From contig CACYLW010000012.1 in the NCBI GenBank assembly GCA_902775345.1, positions 23,874-87,873 on the forward strand: a DNA stretch of 64,000 bases. Direction: 5' to 3'. Position 1 is the stretch's first letter; the number at the start of each line of letters is the position of its first letter. This DNA is from an uncultured Eubacteriales bacterium. Lineage in GTDB: Bacteria; Bacillota; Clostridia; Peptostreptococcales; Anaerovoracaceae. The notes beneath the pieces were generated by a model. That model was not told the origin of the DNA and searched no databases. It saw only the letters and a program-made list of their open reading frames with translations. Made by a program: the position numbers and the translations under genes. Below, in pieces: positions 35,056 to 41,786 of the stretch.

Positions 35056-35755
35056 AAATGCGTTTAAGCTGTTCTACTTCCGCAGGACTCAGTTTGCGGA
35101 ACTGTCCGATCGCCAGTCTGCCGATCTCAAGATTGCCCAGACCCGTGCGGCAGAGTTCCAGTACCGGATGTCCTATCGCCTTGAACATGCGGCGCACCTG
35201 ACGGTTCTTGCCCTCGTGTATGACTATCTCAGCCAGGGTGGAATTGCGGTCGTGCTTAAGAAGATGTACGTCAGCCGGCGATGTTACGAAGCCGCCTATG
35301 TCTATCCCCTTTTCGAGCCTTGCTGCCTCAGCTCTGGTAACTATTCCCTGAGCCCTGACGATATATCTCTTGCTGAACTCATGTGACGGGTGCATCAGCT
35401 TGTTCGACAGATCCCCGTCATTTGTAAGTATCAGGAGGCCTGTCGTGTTGAGGTCAAGCCTTCCTACAGGGAACACTCTCACCTCGTCCGGAACAAGCTC
35501 CGTAACGAGAGGCCTGCCCTCCTTATCTGCCGTCGATGTCACATAACCTGCCGGTTTATTGAGCAGATAATACACCTTGCGGTCAGACGGGGTGATGCGC
35601 GCGCCGTCCACTTCAACTAAATCGCCGTCCTCAACATGGTATCCCGGCGAAGTAAGGACTGCCCCGTTTACCTTCACCCTGCCTTCTTCTATCAATTCAT
35701 CTGCCTTGCGGCGGCTCGTTACGCCTGCTGATGCTATATACTGGTTTATTCTCAT
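35054..35755 (-). CDS. rluB: Ribosomal large-subunit pseudouridine synthase, RluB/RsuA family
   Basis: A 233-residue enzyme. An S4 RNA-binding domain (MRINQYIASAGVTSRRKADE) is followed by the synthase domain with YYLLNKPAGYVTST and the catalytic Asp in GRLDLNTTGLLILTNDG. NRQVRRMFKAIGHPV is the C-terminal family motif. It modifies a uridine of rRNA; which one cannot be read from sequence. It overlaps scpB by 4 bases, the usual Firmicutes arrangement. Confidence 0.92.
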   Translation of the reverse strand: MRINQYIASAGVTSRRKADELIEEGRVKVNGAVLTSPGYHVEDGDLVEVDGARITPSDRKVYYLLNKPAGYVTSTADKEGRPLVTELVPDEVRVFPVGRLDLNTTGLLILTNDGDLSNKLMHPSHEFSKRYIVRAQGIVTRAEAARLEKGIDIGGFVTSPADVHLLKHDRNSTLAEIVIHEGKNRQVRRMFKAIGHPVLELCRTGLGNLEIGRLAIGQFRKLSPAEVEQLKRI

Positions 35756-36336
35756 TCTTTTCCCTCGAAATCCATTGCTAACTGGCCGTAGCCTTCCTCT
35801 TCGCGCTCTCGTCTCATCTCTTCATACTCCGGTACTTCCGGAAGATCCTTGAGTGACGAGAACCCGAACTTCTTCAGAAATTCCTTTGTTGTCGCGTAGA
35901 TCAGCGGTCTTCCTACGCCTTCCGACCTGCCTGAAATCTCTACCAGGCCCTTGTCTATGAGTCCGTCGATGACTCTTTCACTCTTGATCCCTCTGATGGA
36001 ATCGATCTCAGATCTCGTTACCGGCTGGCGGTAAGCGATTATGGCGAGCACCTCAAGCGCGGCCTGCGACAGCCTCCTTACCCTTACAGGGGTGCAGAGC
36101 TTTTTGAGGAACATGTCGTTCTCAGCCAGCGTTACAAAACTGAACGCGTCATCGACCTCGCGTATCCTGATGCCTCTGCCTTCCTGCTCATATTCTGCCT
36201 GAAGCTCCCTGAAGAGCCCTCTTATTACGTTTTTATCAGCCTCGAGCACCTCTGCCGCGTCCCTCACTTCGAGCGGCTCTCCCCACATGAACATCATGGT
36301 CTCGAGCGCGGATTTCATTGTTTTATTGCTGTACAT
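35752..36336 (-). CDS. scpB: Segregation and condensation protein ScpB
   Basis: A 194-residue kleisin-partner of the bacterial condensin SMC-ScpA-ScpB. Two winged helices (LETMMFMWGEPLEVRDAAEV and LSQAALEVLAIIAYRQPVTR) and IRGIKSERVIDGLIDKGLVE are typical. It overlaps scpA by 14 bases and rluB by 4. Confidence 0.95.
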   Translation of the reverse strand: MYSNKTMKSALETMMFMWGEPLEVRDAAEVLEADKNVIRGLFRELQAEYEQEGRGIRIREVDDAFSFVTLAENDMFLKKLCTPVRVRRLSQAALEVLAIIAYRQPVTRSEIDSIRGIKSERVIDGLIDKGLVEISGRSEGVGRPLIYATTKEFLKKFGFSSLKDLPEVPEYEEMRREREEEGYGQLAMDFEGKE

Positions 36337-37081
36337 CTGCCGTCTCCCTCCTGATCACCTTTATTTCGCCGAAGTTCTCAGTCTGCTCAGCGTCGTAGCC
36401 ATGATTCTTTATCATGGAAAGCAGTGACATGAAGCTGAGCGTGATGTCGTATCTGTCCGGCTTCTCAGGCAGCAGTTCATTGAACAGCACCTTGCCGTTT
36501 CCTTCCCTGAACTTTTTTTCAAGGAGCTCGGTCATCTCGCTGATACGCGATTCGATGGTCTCCTTGCGGCGGCGCACCCTGCTGTAGCGCCTAGTCACCT
36601 CCTCGACCTTCCTCTTGCGTGTCAGAAAGAGTATGAACGCGTTCACCATCTGCTCATCGCTGACCTGCAGGATCTCGTCAGGATTCCCGAGATATACGGA
36701 CATGTCTTCAGCCGGCTTTTCATGGACCGCGAGGTTGTATTCCTCTGCAGCCATCAGCATTTCTGCAGCCTTCTTGATGCGCATGTAGTCGAGCAGCCTT
36801 CCCCTGAGCTCTATCCTCGGGTCTTCGACTATCTCGATCTCGCCTGCCTCGTTGATCCTCGGCAGCAGCATGCGGGACTTGAGCCGGATCAGCACTGCCG
36901 CGAGCACAATAAACTCGGTATCGACCTCTACGTTGAGTTCTTCCATCTCCTTGAGATAGCCGATATACTGCTCCGTTATCTCGGCGACCTTTATGTCATA
37001 AATGTCCATCCTCGCATTCTCGAGGAGGTATATGAGAAGGTCGAACGGTCCTTCAAATTTGTCTATCCTGACTTTATACAA
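36323..37081 (-). CDS. scpA: Segregation and condensation protein ScpA
   Basis: A 252-residue kleisin that bridges the SMC heads. The N-terminal FEGPFDLLIYLLENARMDIY and the following IAEQY-like ITEQYIGYLKEME segment are the hallmark, and the C-terminal winged helix ends LLSMIKNHGYDAEQT. It lies 14 bases after truA and overlaps scpB. Confidence 0.95.
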   Translation of the reverse strand: MYKVRIDKFEGPFDLLIYLLENARMDIYDIKVAEITEQYIGYLKEMEELNVEVDTEFIVLAAVLIRLKSRMLLPRINEAGEIEIVEDPRIELRGRLLDYMRIKKAAEMLMAAEEYNLAVHEKPAEDMSVYLGNPDEILQVSDEQMVNAFILFLTRKRKVEEVTRRYSRVRRRKETIESRISEMTELLEKKFREGNGKVLFNELLPEKPDRYDITLSFMSLLSMIKNHGYDAEQTENFGEIKVIRRETADVQQ

Positions 37082-37095
37082 TTTATCTCCTGTTG

Positions 37096-37869
37096 TTATT
37101 CGAAATATATCTCTTTCAGGTAAAGTCCCTGCGGTGGCGCCGTGAATCCCGCGTTTGCGCGGCTGCGGCTCTCTATGGCTTCGCGGACACTGTCAGGCGT
37201 CCTTTTGCCTGCGCCGGCTTCCACCAGCGTTCCGGTGATTATCCTCACCATATTATACAGGAAGCCGTCTCCTGTTATCTCGATCACGATGGACTTTTCA
37301 TCTTCGTTGATATCGAGCCTGCTGACCGTTCTCACCGTGGTCTCGCGCGGAGTCCCTCCCGATGTCTCAAAGCATTTGAAATCGTGAGTGCCGACGATGA
37401 ATGCCGCTGCCTCGCGCATCTTATCCGTGTTAAGCTCTGCAGCCCCGGGATACTGAAAAGCGCGGTTTCTTACGAAAATATCGCCGGTCTTATCTATGAT
37501 ATATCTGTATGTTTTGCCCCTGCAGGAGTATCTGGCGTGAAAGTCCTCAGGCATCACTTCCGCTGAAATAATGCGTATGTCTCCCGGAGCCCCGCTCCTG
37601 CCTTCTCCTCCGGCTCCGAACCTGCGGTTCATGACCTCGGGGAGTTTCTCTACGGGCATGTTCGAGTTCCACTTGAAAGTCGCGCACTGGCCAAGCGCGT
37701 GCACTCCCGCGTCGGTCCTGCTGGTACCGTGGATATGCACTTCCTCGCCGGCAATGTACCTAAGCACATGCTCTATCTCGCCCTGAACGGTACGTACATC
37801 GGGCTGTATCTGCCATCCGCAGAAGTCCGTGCCGTCGTATTCTATTTTGATCAGTACGTTTGCACCCAT
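37096..37869 (-). CDS. truA: tRNA pseudouridine synthase TruA
   Basis: A 257-residue enzyme that makes pseudouridine at positions 38-40 of tRNAs. It begins VLIKIEYDGTDFCGWQIQPD. The catalytic Asp is in GTSRTDAGVHALGQ (about residue 54). RYSCRGKTYRYIID and EITGDGFLYNMVRIITGTLV follow. Length is normal. It is part of the leftward cluster, 22 bases after the prepilin-peptidase-like gene. Confidence 0.95.
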   Translation of the reverse strand: MGANVLIKIEYDGTDFCGWQIQPDVRTVQGEIEHVLRYIAGEEVHIHGTSRTDAGVHALGQCATFKWNSNMPVEKLPEVMNRRFGAGGEGRSGAPGDIRIISAEVMPEDFHARYSCRGKTYRYIIDKTGDIFVRNRAFQYPGAAELNTDKMREAAAFIVGTHDFKCFETSGGTPRETTVRTVSRLDINEDEKSIVIEITGDGFLYNMVRIITGTLVEAGAGKRTPDSVREAIESRSRANAGFTAPPQGLYLKEIYFE

Positions 37870-37891
37870 TGTGTGAATGACCTCTGCGTTC

Positions 37892-38659
37892 TCAGAACAG
37901 TTCCATCAGCAGCATGTCGCCCGTGTTGAAGAGAAAAAGGAAGTATATCGTCACCGCGGCGCATGCCGGCGGGAGCATCGGATTCCTGTCTTTTATGCTG
38001 CCCTTTTTCGCCGCGATGAGCACCGTGGAGTAAACAGCAAAGAACAGAGTTGTCAGTATGAAAATGATGGCTATTCCGGTTCGGCCTGTCACCAGTCCCA
38101 TGCAGGTGAAGAACTTTATATCCGCTCCGCCGATGCTTCCCGTTCTGAAGAGAAGCAGTCCCAGAAGGAGGATCGCCAGTGATATTCCAAGACCCAGAGC
38201 AGCGCCTGCTGCAGGTTCCCACCAGTTCTCATGGTACTGGACGAATGCCGCCGCTGATATCGCGAGCATTATGCTGAACTCGTCAGGAACTACCCTGTAC
38301 ATCTGATCAGCCATAGCCATCTCGAGGACTATAAACAGCACACAGAGGACCGAAATCTCGTAAGAAAGACTCCCGCCCCTTATTGCAAGATAAACGCCTG
38401 TAATCGCAAAATAGCCCGTAAAAGCGTACTTCCATGGACTGCTCGGGATCCTCTGGCGGCCGGCATTGTCAGCTTCAAGAAGCTTCGGCGGGAGCACCCT
38501 GCGGGGTTCTCCCGGCACGGTGCCTGACTGGTCCTCATCGTAATCCTCGAACCACCGCGGTTTTATGCGGTTAAACGCGACAACACTGCCGTTGCCAAAT
38601 AATATGGCCAGAACGGCAGCGGTGACTATTCGTGCTATGAGAGCCGCGCTGTATTCCAT
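37892..38659 (-). CDS. A24 prepilin-peptidase-like membrane protein
   Basis: A 255-residue polytopic membrane protein with the two Asp motifs of A24 aspartic peptidases: MADQMYRVVPDEFS (first Asp) and GSIGGADIKFFTCMGLV (second). It lacks the N-terminal zinc-binding methyltransferase Cys motifs of full PilD. About six helices follow a cytoplasmic loop of about 50 residues after the first helix. No type IV pilus genes are in the window, so its substrate must be encoded elsewhere. Confidence 0.8.
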   Translation of the reverse strand: MEYSAALIARIVTAAVLAILFGNGSVVAFNRIKPRWFEDYDEDQSGTVPGEPRRVLPPKLLEADNAGRQRIPSSPWKYAFTGYFAITGVYLAIRGGSLSYEISVLCVLFIVLEMAMADQMYRVVPDEFSIMLAISAAAFVQYHENWWEPAAGAALGLGISLAILLLGLLLFRTGSIGGADIKFFTCMGLVTGRTGIAIIFILTTLFFAVYSTVLIAAKKGSIKDRNPMLPPACAAVTIYFLFLFNTGDMLLMELF

Positions 38660-38677
38660 CCGGTAAAGTCATGCCCC

Positions 38678-39613
38678 CTATTTGAGGCAGCTGTCCAGGA
38701 ATTCAAGCATGTCTGAGTAGACCTGATCCTTGTCGGTCTCGTTGAGGATCTCATGCCTGTCATCGTCGTATATCTTAATGGACACGTCGCACTTTGTGTT
38801 TTCACTGTAGACCATGAATGTCTTGCGCACGCCTTCTCCCCATGCTCCTACAGGGTCTTCCGCGCCCGAAGTGATCAGGATAGGCAGTCCCTCAGGAAGC
38901 TTTTTCATGCGTTCAATGTCATGAGCCTTCTGCATGCCGCAGAACATGTGATAATACGCATTCGGAGTGAAGTGGAACGTGCACCACGGCTGGTTTCTGT
39001 ACCAGTCGACTATCTTTTCGTCTTTTGTCAGCCAGTCGGAAATGGTGCGTGGATTTTCGATCTTCTTGAGGTAAGAGCCGAAGGACATGCCGTCAATGAT
39101 CTTTGCCGGCTTGCCGACCTTATTGATGCCGAGCATCCTTGCGACCGCCTTTCCTGCCGCCAGTACAGGAGCCGGCTGCCAGCCGGTACCCATTACGATG
39201 ACGCCCGAAAGGCCTTTCGCATAGTCAGCACCGTTCTCAGTGATGTACTGTCTGATCAGGAACGATCCCATGCTGTGTCCGAGCATAAGATACGGCAGAT
39301 CCGGGAACTCCTTCTGCATCATCTCCCTGAGGCGGTGGATGTCTGCGATGACCCATGCGTTTCCTTCCTTTCCGAAGTAACCATGGTATTCATCGGACTG
39401 CACCGAGGCACCGTGTCCGATGTGGTCTTCACCAACGACCAGGTAGCCGTGTTCTGTCAGGTATGAAGCAAATCCGTCATATCTGTCTATGAACTCGACC
39501 ATGCCGTGGATTATCTGCAGTATCGCTTTCGGTTCACCTTCCGGTTCCCATCTGATCGCATGGATCTGAGTCTTTCCGTCAGTCGAAGGATAGTAGAATT
39601 CTTTTTTAGTCAT
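38678..39613 (-). CDS. Alpha/beta-hydrolase, monoacylglycerol-lipase-like
   Basis: A 311-residue serine hydrolase of the S33/lysophospholipase group. The start KIQ-like TQIHAIRWEPEGEPKAILQI leads to HGMVEFIDRYDGFASYLTEH. The nucleophile elbow is GHSMGSFLIRQY (about residue 118), with the acid in SGAEDPVGAWG and the His in YDDDRHEILNE. No signal peptide. It probably cleaves monoglycerides or lysolipids. It overlaps the methyltransferase gene by 8 bases. Confidence 0.85.
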   Translation of the reverse strand: MTKKEFYYPSTDGKTQIHAIRWEPEGEPKAILQIIHGMVEFIDRYDGFASYLTEHGYLVVGEDHIGHGASVQSDEYHGYFGKEGNAWVIADIHRLREMMQKEFPDLPYLMLGHSMGSFLIRQYITENGADYAKGLSGVIVMGTGWQPAPVLAAGKAVARMLGINKVGKPAKIIDGMSFGSYLKKIENPRTISDWLTKDEKIVDWYRNQPWCTFHFTPNAYYHMFCGMQKAHDIERMKKLPEGLPILITSGAEDPVGAWGEGVRKTFMVYSENTKCDVSIKIYDDDRHEILNETDKDQVYSDMLEFLDSCLK

Positions 39614-40787
39614 GATTCACCTCGCGTTTTACGGGTCTGGCTCCGTGGTACTGATAAAACTGCGTTTCTATTGTTCCATTATACAACTTTCTGCGCCTGT
39701 CCGCCTTACGTCCGAGTTCTTTTTCAAGAGACTTGTCGGATGTGATGAGGAAGAACGACCAGTTCGGGCAGTCTTCCATTATTCTGCGGATATGCGCGTA
39801 AATGGCTTTGATGGCATCATCGCTTCCGATGCGCTTTCCGTACGGAAGATTGGATATGACGACGACGTGATCATCCTTTGATGCGCCTTTAGGGATCCCC
39901 GCGCCGGGCTCCCAGCGGGTCATGTCCATTCTTACGATATCTATGTCATCGGATTCGCCGGCCTCATCCGCGTTTTCCTTAGCCGCGCGGACGGCTCTCG
40001 GATCGATGTCCATTGCTGTGATGTGAAGTTCTCCGTCCGCGCCCTCTCCGGCGGCCTCATAGGCCCGCCGCCGCTCCTCCTTCCAGAGGTCGGCGCCGGT
40101 TATCTCCCAGTCCTCAGAGGCGAATGACCTGCCGAGGCCCGGCGCTATATTGCGCGCGATGAGGGCGGCTTCTATAGGTATGGTCCCCGAGCCGCAGCAC
40201 GGATCCACCAGGATACGGTCCTTTCTGTAAAAGCTGAGCTGCACGAGTGCTGCGGCAAGCGTCTCCTTCATCGGAGCCGCCACATCGCACACCCTGTATC
40301 CCCTCTTATGCAGACCGGCGCCGCTGGTATCCAGCAGCATGAGGAACTGATCCTTGTGGGCGATAAACCTGATACGGTATTCGGCACCGGTCTCAGGCAT
40401 CATCTCCCTGCAATAAAACTCGGACAGTCTCACCGAGACTGCCTTTTTTATGATCTTCTGACATGCTGGCACGCTGTGGAGGACCGATTTCACCGATCCG
40501 CCTACAACCGGGAACGCTCCTTCGAGCGGTATGATGCTCTCCCATTCCAGCGCCTTTGTCTGCTGAAAGAGGTCTTCGAATTCAGTCGCCCTGAATTCTC
40601 CCATGCGCACATACACCCTGTCTGCCGTTCTGAGCCACAGATTCGATCTCACAATGGCGCGTTCGTCGCCCAGATATGTGACCCTTCCGTCTTCTGTCTT
40701 TATTACTTTGTAACCGAGCGCTTCGACCTCACGTCTTACTACCGCCTCGAGGCCGAAGGTCGCCGTTGCTACAAGTTCGAGTTTCAT
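39606..40787 (-). CDS. THUMP-domain rRNA methyltransferase, RlmL/YpsC-like
   Basis: A 393-residue class I methyltransferase. The N-terminal THUMP domain is at about residues 45-155. The SAM-binding segment is LVDPCCGSGTIPIEAALIAR, preceded by APMKETLAAALVQLS. Motif IV VVISNLPYGKRIG marks N2-guanine methylation, as in 23S rRNA G2445 methyltransferases. It follows nrdG by 15 bases. Confidence 0.88.
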   Translation of the reverse strand: MKLELVATATFGLEAVVRREVEALGYKVIKTEDGRVTYLGDERAIVRSNLWLRTADRVYVRMGEFRATEFEDLFQQTKALEWESIIPLEGAFPVVGGSVKSVLHSVPACQKIIKKAVSVRLSEFYCREMMPETGAEYRIRFIAHKDQFLMLLDTSGAGLHKRGYRVCDVAAPMKETLAAALVQLSFYRKDRILVDPCCGSGTIPIEAALIARNIAPGLGRSFASEDWEITGADLWKEERRRAYEAAGEGADGELHITAMDIDPRAVRAAKENADEAGESDDIDIVRMDMTRWEPGAGIPKGASKDDHVVVISNLPYGKRIGSDDAIKAIYAHIRRIMEDCPNWSFFLITSDKSLEKELGRKADRRRKLYNGTIETQFYQYHGARPVKREVNHD

Positions 40788-40802
40788 GCCCTTCCTCCGC
40801 GC

Positions 40803-41375
40803 CTAGATCTTTATATCGATATCAAAGCTCGACTTGTAAGGGATCACCATTCCGGAGTCTCCCTCACGTCTCGCTTTTCTTGTCTTCTTCATATCGATAA
40901 CACGCTGGTTCTCGGATCCGCAGTACACGAGAGTCAGGTTGCGCAGACGCTCGTCGTACCTTCCGTCAACAAGGATATCGAGCATCTCCAGAAGCTCGTC
41001 TGTATCTTTATCATGCCTGGCTTCGAGTTCTTCGAGCGTATAGCCGCTGTAACTCATCAGCGTGAGCCCGGCTCCCTTAATGTTCTTCGCAAGATCAAGA
41101 AGCGCAGGCACCTGCTCGAAAGGCTCTCCGCCGGAGAAAGTCACGCCGCGCAGCCAAGGTCTGCCGCATATATCCTCAAAGACCTCGTTGACCGTCATGT
41201 CGTATCCGGCATCAAAGGCCCATGACTCAGGGTTGTGGCATCCATGGCAGTGATGCGGGCAGCCCTGTACGAAAATCACGTACCTGAAACCCGGTCCGTC
41301 TACTATCGACTCCGGCTCAATGCCGCACATTCTTATTACTTTGCTTTTATCTCTGCTTTTGTCCAGCTCAACCAT
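40803..41375 (-). CDS. nrdG: Anaerobic ribonucleotide reductase activase NrdG
   Basis: A 190-residue radical-SAM enzyme that installs the glycyl radical on NrdD. The [4Fe-4S] motif is QGCPHHCHGCHNPESW (Cys-x3-Cys-x2-Cys), followed by GVTFSGGEPFEQV. The ATG at 41375 is preferred (GAAGAGG upstream); an upstream ATG-like start would add 12 residues. Its target glycine is on the separate 55-residue protein encoded just upstream. Confidence 0.93.
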   Translation of the reverse strand: MVELDKSRDKSKVIRMCGIEPESIVDGPGFRYVIFVQGCPHHCHGCHNPESWAFDAGYDMTVNEVFEDICGRPWLRGVTFSGGEPFEQVPALLDLAKNIKGAGLTLMSYSGYTLEELEARHDKDTDELLEMLDILVDGRYDERLRNLTLVYCGSENQRVIDMKKTRKARREGDSGMVIPYKSSFDIDIKI

Positions 41376-41400
41376 TGCGGTACCTCTTCTTTCACAAAAA

Positions 41401-41432
41401 TAGCCGCCCACCTCTATGCGGTTAAGGCGGCC
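41401..41432 (-). terminator. Attenuator-like hairpin before nrdG
   Basis: Read leftwards, GGCCGCC and GGCGGC arms enclose a loop of about 17 bases and are followed by TATTTTTG. It lies between the radical-domain gene and nrdG and could lower NrdG relative to its substrate. Confidence 0.5.
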
Positions 41433-41452
41433 ATTTGCTTACAGATGGTCAA

Positions 41453-41620
41453 TTAGTTGTGGGACAGTCCGTGCTTGACTCTGTCCTGTACTTCAGCTCT
41501 CTTGCCGTTGTTGAATCTGTCGAGTGTTCCTACGAGATATCCTGTGATTCTTCTGATTCTCTCGAAGCCAACGCCTTCACCGACCTGGCCGTTTACATTC
41601 TTTACTACCTTGTTATTCAT
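41453..41620 (-). CDS. Free-standing glycyl-radical domain of class III RNR
   Basis: A 55-residue protein. FERIRRITGYLVGTLDRFNN and GKRAEVQDRVKH match the extreme C-terminus of NrdD proteins, including the R-x-x-GYL box that holds the radical glycine. The main nrdD gene lacks this segment. A strong GGAGGT lies 7 bases before the ATG, and the gene lies between nrdD and nrdG. It therefore looks like a functional domain supplied in trans, comparable in principle to GrcA/YfiD for pyruvate formate-lyase. I know of no name for it. It is not a frameshift remnant: it has its own start and the nrdD end is different sequence. Confidence 0.8.
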   Translation of the reverse strand: MNNKVVKNVNGQVGEGVGFERIRRITGYLVGTLDRFNNGKRAEVQDRVKHGLSHN

Positions 41621-41738
41621 AACGGTACCTCCGTGCTAGTCATTCTTTTGGTGCGCAATCATTCTATGCCCTGAAAAGGCATTTGTAAAGCAATATTAAT
41701 GTATATTGTTGTATCTTTTGAGCTAAACCACATCATCT

Positions 41739-41771
41739 TGTGGATAAGTCTGTGGAAAACCCTGTGGATAA
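41739..41771. promoter_or_regulatory. Three DnaA boxes spaced 12 bp
   Basis: TGTGGATAA (41739), TGTGGAAAA (41751) and TGTGGATAA (41763) are three same-direction DnaA-type boxes at an exact 12-bp step. Two match the consensus. They lie right after the nrdD stop codon, in the gap before the radical-domain gene. A link between DnaA and dNTP supply is known for E. coli nrdAB; here it is an inference. Confidence 0.6.
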
Positions 41772-41786
41772 TCTTTTTCCGCCTGA

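Noticed and set aside
41621-41786. Frameshift splitting nrdD
   Set aside because: The end of the main gene and the start of the small gene are different sequence with a 167-bp gap, a start codon and a good ribosome-binding site; no single indel joins them.
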